Below are positions 22,401 through 29,500 of a DNA stretch of 64,000 nt, one piece after another. The DNA is taken from contig CAYXFD010000009.1 of NCBI GenBank assembly GCA_964464175.1, positions 29,292 to 93,291 of the forward strand, written 5' to 3'. The notes beneath the pieces were generated by a model. The model was not told where the DNA came from. It saw only the letters and a program-made list of their open reading frames with translations, and made no database searches. Source of the stretch: CAYXFD01 sp964464175 (GTDB lineage Bacteria; Cloacimonadota; Cloacimonadia; Cloacimonadales; JAJBBL01). The translations under genes and the position numbers were made by a program. Numbering within the stretch: position 1 is the stretch's first letter; each line of letters begins with the position of its first letter.

Positions 22401-25400
22401 GACCAATATCAGGATAAGAAATACGACCAGTCCGGTCAGAACAGAAGCTGTTGGGCTTGTTCTGAAGGATCTGCATCAGATAGAAGTAAACGGAGGTGAG
22501 ATTGAGGATTACAGCACCGGTATCCTGATCGATACTACTGATGATACTAACCGTTCCCTGAGTACTCCTACCCTGACCAATATCAGGATTAGAAACACAA
22601 CCAGTCCGGTACGAAACGGTTCAATGGGAATTGGAGTCAGCGGTACCGTGGCACTAATCCTTGATGATGCCGAAATAGACGATTTTGATACCGGAATTGA
22701 GTACATCGGTGACGGTACTGTTTTTGACCGCTCCACCCCAACCCTGACCAATATCAGGATAAGAAATACGACCAGTCCGGTCAGAACGGAAGCTGTTGGG
22801 CTCCTGCTCCGTGATCTGTCTCAGATAGAACTAAATGACGGTGAGATCGAGGATTACAGCACCGGTATTCTGATCGAGACTACTGCTGATATCCACCGTT
22901 CGCTGAGTACTCCTACCCTGACCAATATCAGGATTAGAAACACAACCAGTCCGGTACGAAACGGTTCAAAGGGAATTGGAGTCAGCGGTACCGTGGCACT
23001 TATTCTGGCTGATGCCGAAATAGACGATTATGATACCGGAATTGAGTACATCGGTGACGGAACTGTTTTTGACCGTTCCACCCCAACTCTGACCAATATC
23101 AGGATTAGAAATACAACCAGTCCGGTCAGAACGGAAGCTGTCGGTCTCCTGCTTCGTGATCTGTCTCAGATAGAACTCAATGATGGTGAGATAGAAGATT
23201 ACAGCACCGGTATCCTGATCGAGACTACTGATAACACTACCCGTTCCCTGAGTACCCCTACTCTGACCAATATCCGCATCCGTAACACAACCAGTCCGGT
23301 ACGGACAGGTTCCAAAGGTATCGGGATCAGCGGTACCGTGGCACTTATTCTTGCTGATGCCGAAATAGAAGATTTTGATACCGGAATTGAGTACATCGGT
23401 GACGGAACTGTTTTTGATCGCTCCACCCCTACCCTGACCAATATCAGGATTAGAAATACAACCAGTCCGGTCAGAACAGAAGCTGTCGGTCTCCTGCTCC
23501 GTGATCTGTCTCAGATAGAACTAAATGACGGTGAGATCGAGGATTACAGCACCGGTATCCTGATCGAGACTACTGATAACAGTACCCGTTCCCTGAGTAC
23601 CCCTACCCTGACCAATATCCGTATCCGGAACACAACCAGTCCGGTCCGCAACGGTTCCAAAGGGATCGGGATCAGCGGTACCGTGGCACTTATTCTTGCT
23701 GATGCCGAAATAGATGATTATAATACCGGAATTGAATATATCGGTAACGGAACAATATTCGATCGCTCTACCCCGACCCTGACCAATATCAGGATAAGGA
23801 ACACAACCAGCCCGGTCAGAACGGAAACTGTCGGACTTCTCCTGCAGGATCTTCATCAGATAGATTTTAGTGGCGGAGAGATCGATGATTACGCAACAGG
23901 GCTGCTTATCAGTACAACTGACACTCAAAACAGACTCAGGACAATGAGCACTCCGACCCTGACCAACATCAGAGTGCGTAATACCACAAGTCCGGTCAGA
24001 ACAGGAGATGATACAGGTATCCGGATCACCGGTAATGTCTCCGCTGTTATGGATTCTCTTGATATCGAGAATTACCATACAGGCTTGATGTATATCGGTG
24101 ATGAAGATGACGTTCGCAGCCGGGCAACACCCACTCTGACCAATATCAGGATAAGAAATACGACCAGTCCGGTCAGAACCGATCCGGTCGGTATGCATCT
24201 GGAAAACATCTCTCTGCAGGGCTTTGAACGCAATGCTGTCTATGTAGCAGGAGATCCCGGAAACCGCAATGCCGTACCAGGTCAGGCTCTTAGATTTGAG
24301 AGTGTACAGGCTGATACTTTGAAAAATACTACTATCTGGGGATATGAGACCGGCTTATACGCCCGGGAATCAGCCGGCCTGAATTTTGCCTATAACATCA
24401 TCTGGGTTGATGGTGAGCCTTTAGAGAATCCGATAGACTCAGACGAGCCGGTTAATGTCAGTCAATCTGTTATCTCTTATGCCGGAGACGGTAACGGACG
24501 GAATACCTACCCCGGAGATGATAACCTCAATGTCGATCCGAAATTTGTTGATCCGCGGAAAGGTGACTTCTTCCTCAGATACCGAACACCCTTAAAATAT
24601 CTCGAGTATGTTGTCGGATCTAACGATTTCGATTTCGGTTATCTGGAACAAAGACACGATCAAATATACGGTGCAACAGCCCGTACTCATGAACTGCATC
24701 CGGGATGGAATCTGCTCGCAATCCCCTTCATAACCAATGAAGACGGTATCCCCGCAACTCCGGTAGATATATTTGCTGATTATCTTGATCCCTTCTTTGT
24801 AAATCCCTATTATACCTCGATCGTCCAGATGAATACTATACCATACACCGCTTTCAATGATGAAGGTATCTACAGTCTTAATTATACGGGAACATACAAT
24901 GTACCCTCCAGGATTTTCACAATGATGGGATATTGGGTAAGAAACTACGGCGGTTATACTACTCTGACGGTTGAACAAGGATTCATTGATGAAGAGCAAT
25001 ATATTATCGATGTTCCGGGACAGCCGAACACCACCCACGGCTGGTATCTGCTTGCTAATCCCTATTACGAAAGTCTCAGCTGGGCTGACGGATCGATCGA
25101 CGTGGAAGGGAATGTTCACAGGTTCGCCTATGTTTATGCCTATAACGAAGAACACAACGCCTATCAGTATCTCCCTGTCGATGAGATCTCCAATAGAGAG
25201 ATCAACCGCTGGGAAGGTTTCTTTATTAAATCTAATGATCCTGACGGTAAAGTGATACTCAACTTCCCGGGTGACCTTGGCAGAGAGAGAGATGTAAGCG
25301 GAAACAGAGAGCTGCCGGTAACCCGGAATGATACCGGAAGAGCAAGCGGTGGCTTGGATATTCCTGCCGAGGAATGGCTCATTACTCTCGGAGCTCAGCA

Positions 25401-26193
25401 TCAGGACAAGGGAGATTTTCTTGTTGTCAGTGCCAACTCAAAGGCTGATGACACTCTTGACCCCTACGACGTACCGAAACTTCCTCAGGCACCCTTCATA
25501 GTAACAGGAAGCCTGATGTTCGGTATCGATAATACCGGTTGGGACAATTCACCCGGTTATTATGCAAGAGATACCGCTTCACTGGATAACTCCTTCTGGG
25601 AATGGGATATTATGCTTGATGCCACCGATATCTTCAACGAACCGGTGGACGATTACTTCCTAACGGTTTTCTGCGAAGAGATGGTTGACGTGCCCGACGG
25701 TTACCGGTTCACCCTGACAAACCTTCTGACCGGAGAAGCAATTGATCCGGCAGCAGAAAACATGATCATTGATCTGAGCAGTTATATCAATCCGGCGACC
25801 GAGTCTAACACCAGAAACGGTGACAGAAGAAGCAGACCGGAAAGTATCCTGATCCCGCTGCACCTGCATGTAGCCACGGTCTCTACCGGTTCAGAGGATG
25901 ATTCCCCTGTTCAGACACCAATCATGTCGCTGCGCAACTATCCGAATCCATTCAATCCGGAAACGAGAATATCCTTTGCGATAACGGAAGACTCGAATGT
26001 CAGGATCGAGATATTTAATGTCAAAGGGCAGTTAGTAAAGACCCTGATTGACGAGTACCTGAAAGCCGGACCACATTCTGTGGTCTGGAACGGTAGCGAC
26101 AACAATAATACCAGAGCTGCCACCGGTATTTACCTCTACCGGATGACGGCAGGTGACAAAGTTATCAACCGAAAGATGATAATGATGAAGTAA
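7414..26193 (+). CDS. Giant T9SS-secreted modular surface protein (~6,259 residues)
   Basis: It starts at ATG 7414 behind an AGGAG. Signal peptide at residues 1-21. The N-terminal two thirds alternate FN3 domains ('GYNVYRDG...YEYYVTALYEEGESEPSN'), 'YPxPE...GYLFNYW...AEDCPVW' modules and InlB-like repeats. Interspersed are a jelly-roll-like segment (from ~10.14 kb), a CARDB-like segment, a carboxypeptidase-regulatory-like domain (~11.44-11.67 kb) and a region with an Asp-box-like SDDYGATWS (~14.4 kb). A Rossmann-like segment at ~16.4-17.0 kb and two GLUG regions (~17.6-18.5 and 18.9-19.8 kb) follow. A right-handed beta-helix (~19.9-24.5 kb) carries 23 repeats. The last ~95 residues are a T9SS type-A sorting tail (NYPNPFNPET, then GIYLYRM). 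It is probably anchored outside the cell as an adhesin or matrix protein; no enzyme active site is recognised. It ends at a strong terminator. Confidence 0.9.
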   Translation: MKKIVVFTLLLIISTSLAFAERAIGYDTSESVVFNSLGIPAGLEGETGHGVVHLTWNAPDTRHNPADQRLNRSLAGYNVYRDNILINTVIVDDTEYSDYDVVNGETYLYYVKAVYLIDTAEIESWASASIEATPEEAEPPYPALALYPEPEFFSIPVDLTFEWTFSPDGPVPDGYLFNYWLASEQQPEMMDLGNVTSYQVTEPLLFSSEYNWQIIPYIEVGGRRETLAPVQLARNADPKEIITPKLRSSGSRSTRNDDLVYAQDCPVWAFTTEDVTVEEFTLTVDRVGLGMIEIDEEEVTEYPSQFNYVAGSEISLSAIPSLHWAFEKWVINGIDVFEIEIVIEMNENKTVTAYFGQLPPLPAAALYPLDEDLNVPIGFEFSWEADIEGPYPNGYLFKYWIAGETQPEPFDVEEAASYWAEDIEYGTEYNWQVIPYILAGDDSYLFAEDCPVWSFATEEEPFEIFTLIADRNGQGLLFLDGAEFEIYPSEFQFEEGMTAGLSATPDQFWSFDRWEIGQEGEVDEVFYSPELDLTITADVFAIAYFKPLPLQPALAVNPPDNAVNIPINPVFAWTPSAESSSPDGYLLNYWTSGDSNTDFIDVSDNITYQASVLQYETDYNWQIIPYVYDPEDESMIEAEDCPVWLFRTQDSTSLVVDFEGADENKQAYASNNIFLSGMEWNLDNALIQGDARDMKFGQRSARLRHQDDLAATMTMLQDKSNGIGTLSFYYARANFTGDRLTVAPVFIIEYSVDQGENWTQTGDNIDLEGVDDLTLYSQAVNISGDIRIRFRSISGSNGRRFNIDNILMTDFDETGFLTPPVNLAAAAGNEMISLCWDAPESRYGNTTSRALLGYNVYRDGVMINPETVLETEYEDMAVVNDVSYEYYVTALYEEGESEPSNAVTAIPNALGIVWQEDFEPDPGDWTLESNWSFISGYLRFYWNPVQTDYSFSATSPVINLPANTGYLHLNQWINYYSFVNEAFEIAVLTDRTAHVLWTHNSGENWGNFGGELLTLSLIPFRNQTIRLRFRSWGDSTNNISTWDIYNLVIDSNFDDDLQALSISGPTEINIETPVEYVVEVRNNGINPQDNYTVKLMKEGDIELAATPGTAIEAGEIQEFIFSWTPNEPETTYLYGEVVLTGDEETDNNITEPLAVNIYPEEVTAVIIGTGTLRNNHLPLNFYFRSSISQTIYMDEEIPAGGLITQITYYTDFLDNLLDMPVMIWMGLTEQDNLSDGWIPASEQTLVYDGTADFLQGQHEMTLELEVPFHYSSGNILVTTHRPRDSQYYGYNNFFFNTLTEEYPNRSRYSQSDTVTYDPDNLTGGSLTNRVPNTKLHFLTAGTGSLEGYVFNGYSEEPLEGALILIEELAWTQTTDEEGYFLFNYVPEGEYSLIAAKDGYLEAHAEVLVPENEVTQVDFGMIPVPDPPQNLTATAGNNYIWLDWEEPGAVRIRENSLSTRPGNHSERNERLELLGYNVYRDGVMINPETVLETEYEDLDVINGIIYEYYVTAVYDDGESGPSNIVEGIPFLPDPPLPALALYPDPEDFSVPVDLTFEWTSYPDGPVPDGYLFNYWLTSEQQPEMMDLGNITSYQVSENLLYGTEYFWQVIPYIDLSSRRELLSPLKIELNETPQRQVTALQSRNPFRNNDYLYAEDCPNWSFMTEEAVLYPPLNLSATAGNSIVWLEWEEPQERIELLGYNIYRDEILINPALLIDAEYEDTDVVNGITYYYFITAVYEEGESGQSNTVAATPHFPSPEGLYALPGNGIVKLFWEAPVTRNENHLNTLTERRGPGNSSGIEANSKPYKKNERENRTFVGYNVYRNGAVITALILETEYEDTDVVNGMTYYYYVTAVYGDGESQPSNSATAVPYFYDPPNYSFTIYPLSLGSSWYDYFPGSYQSSLLQLQPAPAGDWDGGGIYLAYHKSPSPSSLRRAYYSYIANNNIVASGLIDPANNHSEGFPGIDLDPQTGEPIVSWHTSIPDNSGQYHCPISIDQFNLTGIPGLWTEPYSVISNPTTVDGEPGQEFLWPQIQIGHSPTEGMKRAYIFTRNITNNLDGYPCENLMIAYADYAEPSDLADQVLTEWQYTTIPQLDNWRNQNIRAFYSHTVCENTGRIAVVGHTVKLDNDIIGYHPNNYFFVLENNNYGEGDWTLFTGESTIPVTNPNGYYKDAFNVPYQDLRYIPQTNRHNTATDDHGNYHFVSSFYLSNESGGFYPSLTTTKHVKFDRDSEQFLITDLYPRNTDGSLYLPWDTPPQFDNNDWLVVQESWPLYWWNSDTVFQENYYRIILDGPRMVALFQESTKARKHHMGQEGYSQWANVPETHLMISDDYGATWSDAIVLNSLNTPQLNGMIPAYWYMADDMQHLHDNWFRIHLSFYSQNDYGSYIQGNGPNTGGELYYTSIDLEFDTTPDITLYPPQNLTAAAFSNSIMLEWNEPSYYEGELLGYNIYREGAAINPELVLDTEYEDTDVVNGVVYSYYVTALYDEGESEPSNIVEATPMLPVPPLPALALNPEPEDFAVPVDLSFEWVLSQEGPVPDGYLFNYWPAIDEQPEMLDLGNATSYQVAENLLYGTEYSWQVIPYIDLNGRREFLSPLRLQASEARKRKVITPETRNPVQRNARENDHLYAEDCPVWSFTTEEATVEEFTLTVDRIGQGTIEIDEEEVTEYPVQINYLAGSELSLLATPFLDWGFEKWIINGVDHTGELIIIEMNENKTVTAYFNQLPPQPATTLYPLDEETDVPVDFEFYWEANIEGPYPDGYLFSYWITGETQPEPFDVEEFEIYWAEDIEYGTEYNWQVIPYIFADDESVIYAEDCPVWSFTTEVPDLNPPQNLIAAAGNNIVWLEWEEPEVRIELLGYNVYRDEVMINPETVLETEYEDSDVINGEIYEYYVTALYEEGESEPTETVPIYLELTTEISISPEYLETELFTGYSTTDYLTIYNEGENDLIVEISLAPEPVRSRNPLLIPGESREIRSISDFLHPTRSFSPNYSLNNQPRTSGNSVLYITTFSSDQDSDFRTVIEELPNVSVFETLDARSQTPNVDYLLAYDIVIVASNYGFANQTLMGDNLAHYVDQGGTLCLLEGTFSYSAIGNPAGGWTLDGLITEPQYSPLAFTDYSQSSTYCDNFVAHPITNGVSFIESTLYTFTYPQGNGVSLGLYQTGDHVAAYNPDKPIAAINVFPHNAHWGGDFIQMMSNTIDWLSAGAVPWLALDQYDLSIEPGSSEIIEVTYNAAGLAPDVYNASINIESNDPEEPFVSVPVTMTVLEDPYTPPVNLTATIGDGTVDLYWGDPGTRSGNNSFSSLTEGSSVNRMLFLSENSRDFAGREVTFLGYNVYRDGVRLNIDLIPGTEYSDSGLINGVTYEYYVTAVYEEGESVPSNTIQATPYIVDIVSVTPVFGNGTEENPYQIAELLNLYWIAEDPARWAYHYIQTADIDASETAGWFAGNGWKPIGMMITEYHENNLPFTGSYDGQNYMIAALYSNRTSTLGVGLFGHTAGATIRNLAVTNVDLTGYAGIGGLVGAAFYETHITNTYTTGTANGFGAVGGIAGANWHDSIIERSRSSVNVTNSLSDGSRFNIGGLAGNNGYSASIIDCYSTGNVSGYSSNTGGLVGFNRDGGVITNSFSTGLVIGHQNSGGLVGNSEASFVNNSFWDIETSNQIESAGGEGQSTNAMKTETTYTAAGWDFLTVWGMDGYTNEGYPYLQWEMLDEDILLPPVNLVAIPANEIVHLFWNAPGMRSNDDYTFRAGDPDSENSRRLETERRITLSHDRNLIGYNIYRDGIQLNTLIVTETMFTDTDVENETTYQYFVTALYDEGESEPSNLVSATPYLSVVIPVVPAIGSGTSDNPYQIESLDNLLWITEDFERWDYHYIQTADIDASSTIDWFEGKGWKPIGNSAIKFTGSYDGMHHSIDWLFINRNMTDYNGLFGYTNGADIRNLGLTNINYTGNRFTGAFVGKADNSTITDCYSTGNLTGTGIWDAGGIVGWSYNTQINSSYSLSNITGQSYVGGLVGYFTGGSLVENSYAMGSVTGNSLVGGLIGYNSSSLVSSSFSTGLVTGISGVGGLIGAPAGANAQNSFWDINTSGRNTSAGGEGKTTAEMKTASTFVNAGWDMMTTWIIDGVNNTGYPYLRWQMIDGTIVPPGEITELNWTAANSPYYITYPIIVEADELLTIENGVEVIFTNIASITVYGGIEADGVIFNSTSPMTTWNGIWLTGSVLNVSFNNCTLINAVQALVFNNAAGSVTNSLITKNEDLTIDEETAVILQNDSNPDFENLEIENYAKGIVIINDLMRRTSTPTLTNIRIRNTTSPVRTQTVGIEIQGDVGLTLEDAEIDDFEIGIHYTGGSTSPDRTTPTLTNIRIRNTTSPVRTNAKGIVLTDVPEIEITDGEIEDYPIGIFAETTADQTRSISTPTLTNIRIRNSTSPVRTETIGIELSGAVALILADAEIDDYDTGFQYNGDGTFFDRSTPTLTNIRIRNTTSPVRNGLPGIILRDVSQIAITEGEIEDYTTGMLIETTGDQARSISTPTLTNIRIRNTTSPVRTEATGIEINGAVAINIDDAEIDDYDTGIIYTGDGTVFDRSTPTLTNIRIRNTTSPVRTGLPGIILRDVSQIAITEGEIDDYSTGMLIETTGDQTRSISTPTLTNIRIRNTTSPVRTEATGIEINGAVAINIDDAEIDDYDTGIIYTGDGTVFDRSTPTLTNIRIRNTTSPVRTGLPGIILRDVSQIAITEGEIDDYPVGMLIETTGEPTRSISTPTLTNIRIRNTTSPVRTETRGIEVNGAVALNIDDAEIDEYDVGIQYTGDGTVFDRSTPTLTNIRIRNTTSPVRNASYGMFFQDVSSYTVANVDSLYGYSTGIHLSTSADNDRSRSTPTLTNIRIRNTTSPVRNNDFGIVVDGNVSAVMDSVYIDDFHTGIKYSGRLNGNPDRATPTLTNIRIRNTTSPVRSGSVGIALDGTVSLNLEDAEIDDYDTGIEYLGDGTVFDRSTPTLTNIRIRNTTSPVRTEAVGLVLKDLHQIEVNGGEIEDYSTGILIDTTDDTNRSLSTPTLTNIRIRNTTSPVRNGSMGIGVSGTVALILDDAEIDDFDTGIEYIGDGTVFDRSTPTLTNIRIRNTTSPVRTEAVGLLLRDLSQIELNDGEIEDYSTGILIETTADIHRSLSTPTLTNIRIRNTTSPVRNGSKGIGVSGTVALILADAEIDDYDTGIEYIGDGTVFDRSTPTLTNIRIRNTTSPVRTEAVGLLLRDLSQIELNDGEIEDYSTGILIETTDNTTRSLSTPTLTNIRIRNTTSPVRTGSKGIGISGTVALILADAEIEDFDTGIEYIGDGTVFDRSTPTLTNIRIRNTTSPVRTEAVGLLLRDLSQIELNDGEIEDYSTGILIETTDNSTRSLSTPTLTNIRIRNTTSPVRNGSKGIGISGTVALILADAEIDDYNTGIEYIGNGTIFDRSTPTLTNIRIRNTTSPVRTETVGLLLQDLHQIDFSGGEIDDYATGLLISTTDTQNRLRTMSTPTLTNIRVRNTTSPVRTGDDTGIRITGNVSAVMDSLDIENYHTGLMYIGDEDDVRSRATPTLTNIRIRNTTSPVRTDPVGMHLENISLQGFERNAVYVAGDPGNRNAVPGQALRFESVQADTLKNTTIWGYETGLYARESAGLNFAYNIIWVDGEPLENPIDSDEPVNVSQSVISYAGDGNGRNTYPGDDNLNVDPKFVDPRKGDFFLRYRTPLKYLEYVVGSNDFDFGYLEQRHDQIYGATARTHELHPGWNLLAIPFITNEDGIPATPVDIFADYLDPFFVNPYYTSIVQMNTIPYTAFNDEGIYSLNYTGTYNVPSRIFTMMGYWVRNYGGYTTLTVEQGFIDEEQYIIDVPGQPNTTHGWYLLANPYYESLSWADGSIDVEGNVHRFAYVYAYNEEHNAYQYLPVDEISNREINRWEGFFIKSNDPDGKVILNFPGDLGRERDVSGNRELPVTRNDTGRASGGLDIPAEEWLITLGAQHQDKGDFLVVSANSKADDTLDPYDVPKLPQAPFIVTGSLMFGIDNTGWDNSPGYYARDTASLDNSFWEWDIMLDATDIFNEPVDDYFLTVFCEEMVDVPDGYRFTLTNLLTGEAIDPAAENMIIDLSSYINPATESNTRNGDRRSRPESILIPLHLHVATVSTGSEDDSPVQTPIMSLRNYPNPFNPETRISFAITEDSNVRIEIFNVKGQLVKTLIDEYLKAGPHSVVWNGSDNNNTRAATGIYLYRMTAGDKVINRKMIMMK
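20317..24180 (+). repeat. 23 in-frame beta-helix repeats with an invariant 17-residue core
   Basis: The motif TPTLTNIRIRNTTSPVR occurs 23 times with only two substitutions (one NST for NTT, one IRV for IRI). Units of about 55-60 residues alternate between an A type ('DAEIDDYDTGIEY') and a B type ('GEIEDYSTGILIETT'). The core is encoded with many different synonymous codons from copy to copy, so the amino acids are held constant while the DNA drifts. The residues between cores vary much more. Confidence 0.95.
21022..21587 (+). repeat. Recent 345-bp tandem duplication in the beta-helix region
   Basis: About 220 bp starting near 21022 are repeated essentially without change starting near 21367, an offset of 345 bp (115 codons, one A+B repeat pair). 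Neighbouring repeat pairs differ at many synonymous sites, so this copy arose recently. Confidence 0.8.
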
Positions 26194-26215
26194 GAACTGA
26201 CTTTGCAATAGGAAC

Positions 26216-26253
26216 AAAGAGCCTGAGTTGTCTAAAACTCAGGCTCTTTTCTT
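26216..26253 (+). terminator. Intrinsic terminator of the giant gene
   Basis: A 14-bp perfect stem pairs AAAGAGCCTGAGTT (26216-26229) with its complement at 26236-26249. The loop is 6 nt and a T-rich tract follows. It lies 23 bases after the stop codon. The rest of 26254-26555 holds only two small palindromes and no recognisable gene. Confidence 0.9.
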
Positions 26254-26555
26254 TATCCTTCGAAGAATCCCGGGGAAAACCTGCAGCCTTCAGAGCTGAA
26301 GGACTCCCCCTGTTTTTGCTCCGGAACTGAGCTAAAAACTCTGATGAAAAAGGGGATTTTCATTTTGTTGCTGACCGGGAAAAAATGCAATCTACTTCCC
26401 GGAAACATTCTACCTATAACATTTCTACGCTTAGGTTAGATTCTTAATCCGTTACCAAGGTAACCGGAATGAGATTGTTCTTGCCTTTTTGCCGGTTTAT
26501 TGAGACTAAGGAAGATGGTAAGCAGTTAGATATTTATCTATAGTAACAGTCGGTT

Positions 26556-29500
26556 CTATCCTTTTTGTTCATCGAGATTCTTTAGCTGTTCTTCCACTAC
26601 ATCGATCAAGACGCTGGCATTACATTTCCGGAAGAGAGCGAGGGACTGGTTCAGCTTTTCCCTTGTGGAATCGGGGCGTTCTTGCTCAAGTTCGATCATA
26701 GCCCAGTTAAAATAGGCTCTGCCGGTTCCGTCCAGATCGCCTACTTTTGTAAGGATCTCTATCTGTTGTTTATAATAGCTTTCAGCGGTTTTGTAATCCT
26801 TTTGGGACTTGGCAATATTTCCCAGATTACCCAGGGTATGGGCAATTCCTTCGTCATCTTTCAATTCCCGCTGCAGTTTCAGGTTTTCCTCGTATATCTT
26901 CAGCGCTTTATCGTAGTTACCTTTTGTGAAGTTTATATCTCCAATGGCGTCATTACAGAAAGATATCCCGACAATATCTCCGATCTTTTCCGATATCTTC
27001 TTCGATTCTTCGATATAGGAAAGTGCTTTTTCCTTATCCTCAAGATAGTAGAAATAGGCTTCTCCGATACTGTAAAGAGCTATGCCTTCCTGATGTTTGT
27101 TCCCGATGATCCGGGCTGTGTTCAGGCTCTTCTCATAATAGGAAATAGCCTTTGGTATATCTCCCTCATTACGGAACAGGGTACCCAGATCCATTATCAA
27201 TCTGCTGTATCCGTTCTTATCTCCCAGCTTCTCCGAGATCTCCAGTCCGCGCACAATATATTTTTTCGCCAAATCCTTATCACCAGTTCTGGAGGCAGCA
27301 ACTCCAAGTCCGTTCAGAGCTATCCTGAGATTGATCAGATCATCGTCCTTTTCGGAAATCTCAAGTAATTCCCGGTAGTACTTCTCAGCCGAATGGTAAT
27401 CTGAACGATTCATATAATGGACACCCATGGATACCAGGAAACTGGCGGTGAGTTTCCGGTCTTCCGATTTCTGCAGTTTGGCATGCATAACCCCGGCTAT
27501 CTTTTCGAATTCTTCCAGCCGGTTAACATATTGCAGGACATTCATGTAATGAAATTCCAATGAATTTCTGTGATGTTCACTTTTTAGTTTCGGCAGTATC
27601 TCCGGAATGTATCCCGCCAGGTATTGGAACGATCCTTTCAATATCTGAGTTCTCACTTTCAACAGATAATACTCGTCGTTCAGAAAACCGGGATAATCCT
27701 TTTCGAGAGAACCGATCAGTTCATCCGCTTTATTCGCCTCACCCTGGGCGACATAATTCCCGGTCATAGCCAGAATAATATCAAAGCACTTTTGCTCTGT
27801 ACTGCAATAACTCAGAGCTTTTTCATAGTAATAATTGCTTTCCGGATATGCTGCCAGCCGGGCAGTCTTTTCTCCGGCAGCCAGGGAGTAGTTTTCGGCT
27901 TTGCCACGGTTTTCGGCATAGATAAAGTGATTAGCCAGCAGTTCAAGATAGGGATAGAGATTTTCCGCGAATTTCTCTTCGTAGAAGGAACCGATCTTAT
28001 TATGAAGTTCTCTCTTCTGGCTGAGCAGGATCGTCCGATAGATGGCATCCCGCATCAAATGATTATTAAAGATGTATTCAATACCAGAATCGAAGGCTTT
28101 TTTCTCGATATAATCGTTGTCGTCCAATTCATCTATGATACTGAAATACTCTTTCATTTTTTCATCTGAAACGATGGTGATTTCATCCAGAGAAAAGGCT
28201 TTCCCGATAACTGAGGCAACCTTCAGAGTGTTCTTCAGCTCTTCGTTGAGATTCTCATACTCGTTAAGGAGAAGGTTTTCTAACTTGTCGGATATGATCC
28301 CCTCTTTTTCCAGTCTCTTCAAATCAGATTCGGCAACAATCGAGCGGGTGGCAAAGATGTTTTTCTTGATGATGGAACACATCTCGATGATAAAAAGAGG
28401 ATTGCCTTTCGTGATGTTGTAGATCGTCTTCACTGCATCCCGGGAGATCGCTGAAATCTCTTTTTTGATCAATTCCTGCGCTTCGCTTTCCTGAAGATTG
28501 CTGAGTTTCAGAAGTTTGGCAGTATTCATTCCGGGTTCATTATGCAGATCTTCTCCGTTACCCCGGTAGGTAACGATGAGTTCAGTGCCGCCGTTCAAAA
28601 GACGTGGAATTGCTTTCTGAAAGATATGATAGGAACTTTTGTCCAGGAATTGCAGATCATCGATAAAGAGCAGACTCTCCTCCTCCAGTAGTGAGCAAAG
28701 GATCTCTGCCTGATTGGCATAAACGATCTCGAATTCTTCCTCTTTTAACTCAATTGTGCTGTCCTGAATAGCCCGGAAGAATTTCATAATCAACTCCGGC
28801 TCAAATTGCATCCCTCTCTTTGTGCAATAATCTCTGAGAATAGAGAAATCTTTTACCGGATTATCGATCGTCAGCTTCCTGTTCAGGATGTTCAGAAACC
28901 ATTCACACTGATTTTTGCTGTTATACTCTTCCAGAAGATGGATCGAGACTTTTCTGTTCTGTTTTATGTGTTCTCTGATAAGATAATAGGCAATGAATGT
29001 TTTACCGGTTCCTGCTTCGCCGGACAGAATCAGAAACCGCTCCTCACCGCTGCTAAGAGTTTTGCTCAGGTCAGCAATTTCATTTCGGTAGGCAACTAAT
29101 TTTCTTTCCCTGTAACGGTTTTCGAGAGGAGTCCAGGAGCCGGGCAGTTCACCGGTTATCTTGTGGATCCGGAGAGGTATCTTGATCCCTTTGACAAATG
29201 TCTCTTCGATAAATGCGGTCTCGAATCTGCCGGCAACATTAGCTAAAATAGCCTCTGAGAAGGAAATCTCTCCTTCAGCAGAATACGACATCAAACGGGC
29301 TGCAATGTTAACCGCATTACCGATTAGTCCGTATTCATTCCGCTGAGAACTCCCCAATACACCGGCAAAGATATTACTATAGGTCAATCCGATTTTAGCT
29401 GAGATTGTCTCCGAACGGATCTTTTGTATCCGGTAACAACAGGTGACAGCCCGGTCAACATCATTGATATGATTATACGGTGTACCGAAAGTTATCAAAA

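Noticed and set aside
20317..24180. CRISPR-like or recombination array
   Set aside because: The repeats are in frame, the amino acids are conserved despite synonymous change, and the units fit a beta-helix fold.
23521..24198. 225-codon antisense ORF inside the giant gene
   Set aside because: It is the complement of the beta-helix repeats and is explained by the repeat periodicity.
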